Below are positions 43,764 through 51,926 of a stretch of DNA of 64,000 nucleotides, one piece after another (the first letter of the stretch is position 1; each line of letters opens with the position of its first letter). The stretch is from Desulfovibrio sp. JC010 (GTDB taxonomy: Bacteria; Desulfobacterota; Desulfovibrionia; Desulfovibrionales; Desulfovibrionaceae): NCBI RefSeq assembly GCF_010470675.1, contig NZ_VOIQ01000006.1:123331-187330 (forward strand), read 5' to 3'. Below the pieces are notes generated by a model, which was not told the DNA's origin, searched no databases, and worked only from the letters and a program-made list of their open reading frames with translations. The translations under genes were made by a program, and so were the position numbers.

Positions 43764-44954
43764 ATGGACCGTCCCGTCAGCATCTGCGGCCATGGCTGTA
43801 TCTGCGCCGCCGGAAAGGATACCCGTGCATGTTTTGAAACCATGCTGCATGGGGATGTCCAGCCTGTTTTTGCGCCCGGTTTTTCATACGACCAGACCAT
43901 GCAATCCCCTGTTTTCGCTGTGCCGCAGGAATGGATCAAAAGACAGGAACAAAATCCCCCGCTGACCGAAACCATGCAACTGCTTTTCCCGGTTGTGGAT
44001 GAAGCACTGGCCCGGGCCGGACTGACTGCGGACAAGCTGGACAATCTGAAAATAGGCACCTGCATCGGCTCTTCCACCGGGGCTTCGCTCAACTTCAAAT
44101 CCTTTTACCAGAAATGGCGCGAAGGCAATGAACCGGACCTTGAGGTCATTGAAAGCTACCTGCACTGCAACCCTGCTGCGGCAGTGGCAGAGAAATATGG
44201 ATTCAACGGCCCGGTACAGACCGTAACCAACGCCTGCTCTTCCGGTACTGATGCCATCGGTATTGCGGCTTCATGGATCAGGCTGGGACTCTGCGATCTG
44301 GTTATTGCCGGGGGCGCGGACGCGCTGAGCGGAATTTCCTACACCGGATTCTCACGGCTGATGATCACCAGCCCGCAACGTTGCCGTCCCTTTGATAAGG
44401 ACAGGCAGGGTCTCAATCTCGGCGAGGGCGCGGCAGTACTCATCCTTGCAAGCGAAAGTACAATGCAGGAACTTGAACTGAATTCCATAGCTCAGGTCAT
44501 GGGCTACGGGACCAGTTGCGATGCCCACCACCTCACCGCCCCGCATCCCGAAGGCAGCGGACTGAAACAGGCCGTAAGAGATGCCCTTGAACGCAGCGGA
44601 ATTTCCGCATCCGAAATCGGCTTCATCAATGTCCACGGCACCGGAACCGAAAACAATGACCGCATTGAAGGGCAGGTCATCAACGAACTTTTCCCAACAA
44701 CCCCGTTCACCGGAACCAAAGGCTTCACCGGACACACTCTCGGTGCAGCCGGGGCGGTGGAAGCGGTGATGACGGTTATGTCCCTGCAAAACGGATTGCT
44801 TCCCCCCACCAGTGGCTTCCATGAAGCAGCCGAAGGGGCTAAAGCAATCCCAGTCAGCAAAAAAACCGCCATTGACGCAAAGTACGCACTCAGCGATTCA
44901 CTGGCTTTCGGCGGAAATAATTCCGCTCTTGTTTTCAAAAAGGGGGCAGCATGA
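43764..44954 (+). CDS. Beta-ketoacyl synthase (third), ApeO-like
   Basis: The protein has 396 residues. Cys 158 lies in TNACSSGTDAIG, with His in NVHGTGT and in TKGFTGHTLGAAG, the complete condensing triad. It is followed directly by a shorter ketosynthase-like protein with no such triad. That arrangement matches the ApeO (ketosynthase) and ApeC (chain-length factor) pair of aryl polyene synthesis. It begins 4 bases after the carrier gene, and its stop overlaps the next start (ATGA). Confidence 0.88.
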   Translation: MDRPVSICGHGCICAAGKDTRACFETMLHGDVQPVFAPGFSYDQTMQSPVFAVPQEWIKRQEQNPPLTETMQLLFPVVDEALARAGLTADKLDNLKIGTCIGSSTGASLNFKSFYQKWREGNEPDLEVIESYLHCNPAAAVAEKYGFNGPVQTVTNACSSGTDAIGIAASWIRLGLCDLVIAGGADALSGISYTGFSRLMITSPQRCRPFDKDRQGLNLGEGAAVLILASESTMQELELNSIAQVMGYGTSCDAHHLTAPHPEGSGLKQAVRDALERSGISASEIGFINVHGTGTENNDRIEGQVINELFPTTPFTGTKGFTGHTLGAAGAVEAVMTVMSLQNGLLPPTSGFHEAAEGAKAIPVSKKTAIDAKYALSDSLAFGGNNSALVFKKGAA

Positions 44955-45850
44955 TGAGACTGGCCCTGCACGGAATCGGCACAGCCCTGCCTGACCACAC
45001 GCTGGCAGACGCCGGAAACTCCGTCGATACCTCCGACCTGAACACCTATTTCGCGGCCCGCCGTCTGCGCCGGGTGGACCATTTTACCCGCATGACCATG
45101 CTGGCCGGATGCCGCGCCCTGCACGACACAGCAGGAACAGTACAGGAAGACCTGAAAACACCGCTACCCCTGCCGGAAGACATGGGGATTGTCATCAGCA
45201 CCGGGTACGGCCCCTCGCAGACCATCTTCGAATTTCTGGATTCCATCATCGACCATGGGGCGGGTTGCGCCTCCCCGCTGGCATTTTCCCATTCAGTACA
45301 CAATATCCCGGCTGCGACCATGTCCGTGTTCCTAAATAATCCCAAGCCTTACACAACGATCTGCCAGCTGCACGGACCGCTTATGGCCGGACTGCAAACT
45401 GCCGGATGCTGGCTGGCTGAAGGACGGGTAAAAAAGGTACTCCTCGGACTGGTGGATGAAAAAACTCCCCTGCTGGAAACCAATACCCGCCGCCTGCTGG
45501 TGAGAAAAGGACATACGGGAGAGTTTGTCCCGGTGGGTGAAGGGGCTTGTTTTTTCCTGCTCGGCCCGGCTGAAGATACAGATGGATCTGCATACGGCAC
45601 TCTGGAATTCACAACTCTTTCCGCACGTGAACTGCAAAAAGAAGAACTGCCCGAAGCGGTCATGACCCCTGCCAAATCACTGGACAGACTGGCAAAACTG
45701 AATATTTCAGCTGAAGCAACGCAGCAGTCCGACATGCCATGTGCAGCAGGAGCGGAACTGGTCGCAGCAACCATGCAGAAAAAGCAAAGCTGCTGTATCG
45801 AACAAACCGGTAACAACTTCGGGCTGATTTCCCTGACCCCGCAAAGCTGA
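44951..45850 (+). CDS. Chain-length-factor-like ketosynthase relative without active triad
   Basis: The protein has 299 residues, about 100 shorter than a ketosynthase. The N-terminal thiolase-like half is visible (FAARRLRRVDHFTRMTMLA, GPSQTIFEFLDSIIDHG, PLAFSHSVHNIPAA). Where the ketosynthase has ACSSG it reads TICQLHG, and the later His motifs HGTGT and GHTLG are absent. It should pair with the ketosynthase encoded just upstream and set chain length, like ApeC. Its start overlaps that gene by 4 bases. Confidence 0.77.
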   Translation: MMRLALHGIGTALPDHTLADAGNSVDTSDLNTYFAARRLRRVDHFTRMTMLAGCRALHDTAGTVQEDLKTPLPLPEDMGIVISTGYGPSQTIFEFLDSIIDHGAGCASPLAFSHSVHNIPAATMSVFLNNPKPYTTICQLHGPLMAGLQTAGCWLAEGRVKKVLLGLVDEKTPLLETNTRRLLVRKGHTGEFVPVGEGACFFLLGPAEDTDGSAYGTLEFTTLSARELQKEELPEAVMTPAKSLDRLAKLNISAEATQQSDMPCAAGAELVAATMQKKQSCCIEQTGNNFGLISLTPQS

Positions 45851-45853
45851 TCC

Positions 45854-47014
45854 ATGTCTGCAACACTTACACTTACCACACAGGACATAGGGGAAATGAT
45901 CTCCTCCGCCCTGCTGGCGGAAATGGATTACAGCCGGAAACTTGAACTCTGCCAAGGCCAGTCCCTTGCTGACGGCTTCATCCCCGGTGACGGTATATTC
46001 CAGAATCCGGAAGCAATTCTTGAACGGATCGCCACCCAATTCGGTGTTGATCCGGCACAGCTCTACGGGAATTCCATCGCCCGAATGGCTGAGAGAGTTT
46101 TCAAGCAGACAAATGGAAGGCCGCACAGCCTGACTTTTTTCACCTCCGGCAGCACCGGAACTCCTGTGCCTGCCAAATCCGATTTCGCGGACCTTGAACA
46201 GGAAATCCACTCCCTTGCCAAACTATTTGCTGACCGCAAACAGATCGTCAGCTTTGTGCCCCGGCACCACATTTACGGCTTTCTCTTTTCCATCCTGCTG
46301 CCCAAAGCCCTCGATATCCCGGTTGAATACTGGCCACCGCTGCCCGGTGCGGAACAGATCAAAAAAATGCGCAGCGGAGATCTGATCATTGCCTTTCCCC
46401 TGCTCTGGAACAAGCTGCAAAAGCTGGACTGCCGCTTCCCGGAAAATGTTTTCGGGGTCACTTCCACCGGCCCTTGCCCGGCGCAGACCATCACCGGCCT
46501 GCAAGCGCAGGGACTGGCCCGCATGACCGAAGTCTACGGTTCATCGGAAACCGGAGGCGTGGGCTATCGCCATGATCCGGCGCAAATGTACAGTCTGCTG
46601 GACCATTGGGAAAATACCGGGGATTCGACAATCGTACGAACTTCTATGGACGGGACCAGACGTTCCCATAAACTGCAGGACAATCTGCAGTGGCAGGGCA
46701 AGCGGTTCAGCCCCCTGAAACGCACAGACAAGGCAGTACAAGTGGGCGGGATCAATGTTTATCCTGCCCGGGTGGAAAAAATATTCCGGGAATTGCCGAA
46801 GGTAAAAGAATGCTCCGTACGGCTCATGCGCCCGGAAGAAGGCGAGCGGCTGAAAATTTTCATAGTTCCAGCATCTGAAACAGAAAACGCAGCCCTTGAA
46901 AAAGAACTGCGCAATCTGGTGATTGATAAACTTTCCCGTTTCGAGATGCCCGGAAAATATGATTTCGGCCCGGCACTGCCCGTTTCAGACATGGGCAAAC
47001 TTTGTGATTGGTGA
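45854..47014 (+). CDS. AMP-dependent acyl-ACP ligase, ApeH-like
   Basis: The protein has 386 residues. TFFTSGSTGTPVPAK is the phosphate-binding loop, TEVYGSSETGG the adenylate core, and MGKLCDW ends with the Lys that completes acyl-adenylate formation. It is shorter than full acyl-CoA synthetases, like the acyl-ACP ligase ApeH. It would load a starter acid onto a carrier protein. Nothing in the operon obviously makes an aromatic starter, so it may load a free fatty acid or other acid. Confidence 0.85.
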   Translation: MSATLTLTTQDIGEMISSALLAEMDYSRKLELCQGQSLADGFIPGDGIFQNPEAILERIATQFGVDPAQLYGNSIARMAERVFKQTNGRPHSLTFFTSGSTGTPVPAKSDFADLEQEIHSLAKLFADRKQIVSFVPRHHIYGFLFSILLPKALDIPVEYWPPLPGAEQIKKMRSGDLIIAFPLLWNKLQKLDCRFPENVFGVTSTGPCPAQTITGLQAQGLARMTEVYGSSETGGVGYRHDPAQMYSLLDHWENTGDSTIVRTSMDGTRRSHKLQDNLQWQGKRFSPLKRTDKAVQVGGINVYPARVEKIFRELPKVKECSVRLMRPEEGERLKIFIVPASETENAALEKELRNLVIDKLSRFEMPGKYDFGPALPVSDMGKLCDW

Positions 47015-47021
47015 ATAACGG

Positions 47022-47819
47022 CTACTTGGGGTCCAGCAAATTTTTAGACTCAATCTGCTGGAAGTACCTGAGTGTCTTAACCTTTAGCTCCATTGTAGCC
47101 TCATCATCACAGACCAGAATACCTTTACGGTGCAATTGCAGGACAGAAACAGTCCACAAATGATTAACCGCCCCCTCCACTGCATAAGAAACCGCCAGAG
47201 CCTTATTCAGTCCCGAAGCAAGCACCAAAAGCTCTTCGGAATCAAGTAGAGTCCCCACTCCCACGGTCAGGGCATAGCGAGGAACAGCTTCGAAATCATT
47301 CCCAAAAAACCTTGAATTGGCCTTGCGGGTCTCAATGGTCAAGGTCTTGATTCTGGTGCGGGAACTTAGCGATGACCCCGGCTCGTTAAAGGCAATATGG
47401 CCGTCTATCCCCACTCCGCCCACAAAAAGATTAACCCCGCCATAGCTGCGCATTTTCTCTTCATAAGCGGCGCACTCATCCTCAAGGGATGCCGCATTGC
47501 CATCAAGCAGGTTGATACTTTCCTCCGGGATATCCACCTGCTTGAAAAAATTCTCGTACATGTAATGCCGATAGCTCTGCTCACAACCTTCCGGCAGCCC
47601 CACGTATTCATCCATATTAAAGGTGACCACATTCCTAAAGCTTACTTCACCGGACTGATACAGCCGGACCAGTTCCCGGTACATGCCCAGCGGTGTCCCG
47701 CCTGTGGGCAGACCAAGCACAAACGGCTTTCCCGTTTCAGACGAAAAACTATTGATTTTGCGGGCAATATAATGGGCCGCCCACCAGCCGGGATTTTCCT
47801 GAACCGGAATCAATCTCAT
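47022..47819 (-). CDS. nagB: Glucosamine-6-phosphate deaminase NagB
   Basis: The protein has 265 residues and converts glucosamine-6-phosphate to fructose-6-phosphate and ammonia. [28 protein letters not shown] and [18 protein letters not shown] are the family motifs, with catalytic Asp, His and Glu in DEY and [10 protein letters not shown] chose the second ATG (47819, MRLIP) with GGGAG 6 bases upstream. Its 3' end lies only 7 bases from the end of the convergent ligase gene, with no room for a terminator. Confidence 0.96.
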   Translation of the reverse strand: MRLIPVQENPGWWAAHYIARKINSFSSETGKPFVLGLPTGGTPLGMYRELVRLYQSGEVSFRNVVTFNMDEYVGLPEGCEQSYRHYMYENFFKQVDIPEESINLLDGNAASLEDECAAYEEKMRSYGGVNLFVGGVGIDGHIAFNEPGSSLSSRTRIKTLTIETRKANSRFFGNDFEAVPRYALTVGVGTLLDSEELLVLASGLNKALAVSYAVEGAVNHLWTVSVLQLHRKGILVCDDEATMELKVKTLRYFQQIESKNLLDPK

Positions 47820-47924
47820 CATGCGCTCCCTGAGTTATCCGAACAAAATATGAACAGATTAACGGAGAGAACGCTTGCGGACAAGGGATGAAATTACCCG
47901 GCGACAAGAAATCTTTCACCCGCA

Positions 47925-48791
47925 TCAGACCGAACAGATTAAACCTTTGGACAAATTATCCAGCTGCGGCAGGTACGGCGCAGTGCTGATTTCATACTCC
48001 GCAAAATCCACGTAGGATGGCTCCGCATCAGGGGTCACGCTGATTTCCATGCCCTGATCATCAAAAAGCATGCGCATGGGGACCATTTCCTGCTCGCTTT
48101 CCGAACACAGGGACTCCCGAGATTCAGGTACAAAAATAAATTCCGCCCCGGAATAATGACGCGCGCTGACCATGCTTAAACTGGTGCAAAGTGATGCCAC
48201 CTGCCCTTCATTATCAAAGACCAGTGAATTCAGATCGCCGTTGATGCCCACAGCATCGGAATCAAAGGCGGTGATTTTGCCGATGCGGGTTTTAAGCGGG
48301 GTCGGCTGGGCAGGCTCAAGGGAACGGATGCGGCCTCCCGGACTGAAGCTGATGCCCACGCGGGTCTTGATGGCACCAACCGGGGTCTGCACGGTGATGT
48401 TTTCGTCCGGCCAGAGGGTCAGGGAACGCAATTTTCCGTCCTCATAAAAACAAAGGCTGATAACCCTGGCTGTAAGCGGACCTGCGGGGGTATCGATGGT
48501 TAACGGATCAACCAGCTTCCCTTCATCTTCCTGTGTCCAGTAGCCGGAAAGCTTTCCGTTGAGCGGAAAGACCCGTTTCAATTTCCCGGACTTATAGAAT
48601 GTAACCAGCTCAGCTTCAACGATTCCCAAGGGGGTGAAGACAGGGGTGCGCTCTTCCAGCGGCAGGGACTTAACTGTGCCGTTGGCATAGGTCTGTACCG
48701 GCTGCAGGGTTTTGCGGCGCAGATCGTCGGTAGTGTGCTGGGCTACAAGTTCCCCGGCTTCAGTCAGATATGTGCGTCTCATGGTGTTCAT
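47925..48791 (-). CDS. Unknown protein with internal beta-rich repeats, coupled to nifV
   Basis: The protein has 288 residues of no recognised family. At least four units of about 35-40 residues share the pattern TP-x-G-x(2)-A-x-(7)-F/L-y-x-(D/S)G-K-L-x-S-L: TPVFTPLGIVEAELVTFYKS, TIDTPAGPLTARVIS, VQTPVGAIKTRVGIS, and a weaker fourth near 170-205. This resembles MORN-type repeats. No signal peptide is seen. Its start overlaps the nifV stop by 4 bases (ATGA), so it is co-translated with nifV and probably has a nitrogen-fixation role. Confidence 0.72.
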   Translation of the reverse strand: MNTMRRTYLTEAGELVAQHTTDDLRRKTLQPVQTYANGTVKSLPLEERTPVFTPLGIVEAELVTFYKSGKLKRVFPLNGKLSGYWTQEDEGKLVDPLTIDTPAGPLTARVISLCFYEDGKLRSLTLWPDENITVQTPVGAIKTRVGISFSPGGRIRSLEPAQPTPLKTRIGKITAFDSDAVGINGDLNSLVFDNEGQVASLCTSLSMVSARHYSGAEFIFVPESRESLCSESEQEMVPMRMLFDDQGMEISVTPDAEPSYVDFAEYEISTAPYLPQLDNLSKGLICSV

Positions 48792-49894
48792 GAGTAAACC
48801 TCCTCGTCATTGAGCTTGATGAATTCACTGCGGGTCAGAGGCCGCTCAAGGCGCAGGGAAAGCTGACGCACAGCCTCGGTGAGGGTGGAAAGTGAGTCTG
48901 TGCCGCAATCAATGCCGTATTCATCAAGGGCATTGCGCACTGCGGCCCGTCCGCTCTTGCCGCCCACAGCCATTTTGCGGGCAGTGCCCACGGAATCAGG
49001 ATCGTAAGGCTCGAAAAGCTCCGGTGATTTACTCAGGGCATGGGTATGCAGCCCGGATTCACAGGCAAAGATGTCGGTACCCACCACAGCCTTGGTGCGC
49101 GGAATGGCAACCTTGGACGCCGCTCCCACCAGCATGCAGGCTTCCTTGAGCACAGTTGTGGAATAACGGGAGTTGCCCTCACGCAGGGCCAGCCGGGCCA
49201 CCAGTTCTTCGGTAGCGGCAATGCCGGAACGCTCGCCGATGCCGATGACTGAGCAGTCAGCGTAGTCAGCACCCGCTTCAAGTGCTGTGAAAGAGTTGGC
49301 CGTAGCCATACCGAAATCATCGTGGCAGTGCACGGCAATATCAATATTCAGCTTCGCTTTAAATTTCCTGACCAGTTTTTCCATGGCAAGGGGAGTGAGT
49401 TGCCCCAGCGAATCCGCCAGCCGGACCCGCGAAGTCCCGCAGACCTCGGCATGCAAAGCCATGGAAAGGGCAAAGTCGCCATCCGCACGGGAAATATCCT
49501 CAAGGCCCACGGAAATATATTCAAATCCGCACTCCTTGGCCCTGCGCACAGCCGCAGCCAGCTTGCGCAAAATCTCCTGCCGGTCGGAATCCAAACGCTT
49601 CTCAATGTGCAGATCCGAAACCGGAACTCCAATATTGATGCGCTTGAGGCCAAGCTCCGCCGCAGTCTCAATGTCCCTTTCCCGGCAGGGGGACCAGACG
49701 CTTAATTCGGTATCCCCGCCCAAAGTAAGGGCATGGGCCGCGAAAGGAGCAAGATCATCTTGCCCGACCCAGCCCAGCTCGATCTCATCAACGCCCATGG
49801 AAATGAGTGAGGATGCGATGCGCTTGCGGGTTTCCAGATTGAAATAAGCCCCGAATAACTGTGCGCCTTCACGCAGGGTGGTATCGATCAACAT
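48788..49894 (-). CDS. nifV: Homocitrate synthase NifV
   Basis: The protein has 368 residues and condenses acetyl-CoA with 2-oxoglutarate to make homocitrate, a ligand of the iron-molybdenum cofactor. MLIDTTLREGAQLFGAYF, the metal-binding HCHDDFGMA and GIGERSGIAATEELVAR are typical. I preferred the ATG at 49894, with GGAGC 6-7 bases upstream, over the ATG at 49933. A sigma-54 promoter on the minus strand lies about 43 bases upstream. The downstream repeat protein is coupled to it. Confidence 0.93.
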   Translation of the reverse strand: MLIDTTLREGAQLFGAYFNLETRKRIASSLISMGVDEIELGWVGQDDLAPFAAHALTLGGDTELSVWSPCRERDIETAAELGLKRINIGVPVSDLHIEKRLDSDRQEILRKLAAAVRRAKECGFEYISVGLEDISRADGDFALSMALHAEVCGTSRVRLADSLGQLTPLAMEKLVRKFKAKLNIDIAVHCHDDFGMATANSFTALEAGADYADCSVIGIGERSGIAATEELVARLALREGNSRYSTTVLKEACMLVGAASKVAIPRTKAVVGTDIFACESGLHTHALSKSPELFEPYDPDSVGTARKMAVGGKSGRAAVRNALDEYGIDCGTDSLSTLTEAVRQLSLRLERPLTRSEFIKLNDEEVYS

Positions 49895-49936
49895 AATAAT
49901 GCTCCAATATGGATTTAAATGTTCAAAATCCATTAA

Positions 49937-49951
49937 GCATGAACAATGCCA
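49937..49951 (-). promoter_or_regulatory. Sigma-54 promoter for nifV
   Basis: On the minus strand it reads TGGCAT-N5-ATGC, with the -24 GG and -12 GC at the correct distance. Two positions differ from TGGCAC-N5-TTGC. The -12 element is about 43 bases from the nifV start codon, a reasonable distance. Confidence 0.65.
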
Positions 49952-50019
49952 AAATCACACATCCTTCTATCTACCTTAATTTATATAACATCCCTGCCCA
50001 TCGCCCTCTCCTTACGCAA

Positions 50020-50085
50020 CCTACGAAAATGTATCTTCCTACAATTTTGTACATACATTGAGCTGTAATCTACATTTTTCGCAGG
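50020..50085. promoter_or_regulatory. Candidate upstream activator sites (three repeats)
   Basis: CCTACGAAAATGTA (50020-50033) and CCTACAATTTTGTA (50038-50051) read forward, and TACATTTTTCGCAGG (50071-50085) is the inverse. They lie 80-145 bases upstream of the nifH -12 box and 83-148 bases upstream of the nifV -12 box, the normal distance for enhancer sites of a sigma-54 activator such as NifA. The usual NifA pattern TGT-N10-ACA is absent. Confidence 0.5.
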
Positions 50086-50153
50086 TCTTAACTTTTCTTT
50101 ATTCTCCATATTTTAAGCCACTATTTCAAACACTTAAGACGTAAAAACACGTT

Positions 50154-50168
50154 TGGCACACGGATTGC
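50154..50168 (+). promoter_or_regulatory. Sigma-54 promoter for nifH
   Basis: TGGCAC at 50154-50159 and TTGC at 50165-50168 are separated by 5 bases, a perfect match to TGGCAC-N5-TTGC. It stands 53 bases before the nifH ATG and so drives the nif operon. Activation should depend on NifA. Confidence 0.93.
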
Positions 50169-50173
50169 CTTAG

Positions 50174-51049
<876 letters not shown>

Positions 51050-51080
51050 AAAATTAAAATACCCCCGAAAATTACAAGCC

Positions 51081-51164
51081 AAAGCGGCAAAGCCCAATAA
51101 AAGGTTTTGGGATTCTTAAACCCTTTTGCAAAAGGGTTTAAGCCCCCGGAGGGCCGCCGGAGGC
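51081..51164 (+). repeat. Intergenic palindromic repeat, copy 1
   Basis: It lies between nifH and nifI1. It reads AAAGCGGCAAAGCCC, then GGTTTTGGGATTC, then a perfect 28-base palindrome (51115-51142, arms CTTAAACCCTTTTG and its complement), then GCCGCCGGAGGC. Four more copies occur in this operon. The hairpin could end or slow transcription past nifH or protect its message. Confidence 0.88.
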
Positions 51165-51187
51165 ATCTTAGATAAGGAGAACAAATC

Positions 51188-51532
51188 ATGATCATGGTGA
51201 GAGCAATTGTAAGACCGGAAAAAGCGGACGACGTACTGGCCGCGCTCATGGACAACGGCTACCCCGCAGTAACCAAATATTCCGTTGCAGGCCGCGGTAA
51301 ACAGCGCGGCATCAAAATCGGCGAAGTAACCTACGACGAAATCCCCAAAACCATGCTCATGAGCGTGGTCAAGGCTGAAGATAAAGACTTCGTAATCAAC
51401 ACCGTAATGGACGCGGCAAGATCCGGCGCAAAAGGCGCGTTCGGTGACGGTAAAATTTTCGTAACCGAAGTTGAAGACGTCTACACAATCAGTTCCGGTG
51501 TAAACGAAGCGGCCCCGGCAGAGGAGGCTTAG
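51188..51532 (+). CDS. nifI1: PII-like regulator NifI1
   Basis: The protein has 114 residues of the PII family (MIMVRAIVRPEKADDVLAAL, VTKYSVAGRGKQRGI, GAKGAFGDGKIFVTEVEDV). NifI1 and NifI2 of methanogens, Firmicutes and sulfate reducers bind nitrogenase and block it when ammonium is present, sensing 2-oxoglutarate and ATP. The gene position between nifH and nifD is the usual one. The stop is one base before the nifI2 start. Confidence 0.95.
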   Translation: MIMVRAIVRPEKADDVLAALMDNGYPAVTKYSVAGRGKQRGIKIGEVTYDEIPKTMLMSVVKAEDKDFVINTVMDAARSGAKGAFGDGKIFVTEVEDVYTISSGVNEAAPAEEA

Positions 51533-51533
51533 C

Positions 51534-51908
51534 ATGAAAGAGGTCATCGCAGTTGTGCGGATGAACATGATGAACCGCACCAAAAACGCCCTCACCGAAG
51601 CGGGCATAGATGCTTTCTTCGCCCACGAGGCACAGGGCCGCGGAAAAGGTTTTGTAAACGCTGCAGTACTTGAGGGCGCGGAAGAAGGCTACGAAGAAGC
51701 CGCCGCAGTCCTCGGTGAAAAAGGCAAGCTCTACCCCAAACGCATTCTGACAGCTGTTGTTCCCGAAGAATCAGTCAGCGCAGTGGTGGAAGAAATCATC
51801 AAGGTCAACAAAACCGGAAAACCCGGTGACGGCAAGATATTTGTCTGCCCCGTAGGCGACTCTGTCAGGGTCAGAACCGGAGAAACAGGCGCGAAGTCCA
51901 TCGCCTAA
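51534..51908 (+). CDS. nifI2: PII-like regulator NifI2
   Basis: The protein has 124 residues. MKEVIAVVRMNMMNRTKNAL and TAVVPEESVSAVVEEIIKVN, with the loop around FAHEAQGRGKGFVNAAVLEG, mark the second PII-like partner. It forms a complex with NifI1 that turns nitrogenase off after ammonium addition. It overlaps no gene but is spaced tightly, with nifD starting 18 bases on after AGGAG. Confidence 0.95.
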   Translation: MKEVIAVVRMNMMNRTKNALTEAGIDAFFAHEAQGRGKGFVNAAVLEGAEEGYEEAAAVLGEKGKLYPKRILTAVVPEESVSAVVEEIIKVNKTGKPGDGKIFVCPVGDSVRVRTGETGAKSIA

Positions 51909-51926
51909 CCACTCAGGAGAATTATT

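Noticed and set aside
50020-50085. Canonical NifA sites (TGT-N10-ACA) upstream of nifH
   Set aside because: I checked each TGT in this stretch, and none has ACA 10 bases later. Only related inverted repeats were found, so I list those as candidates instead.
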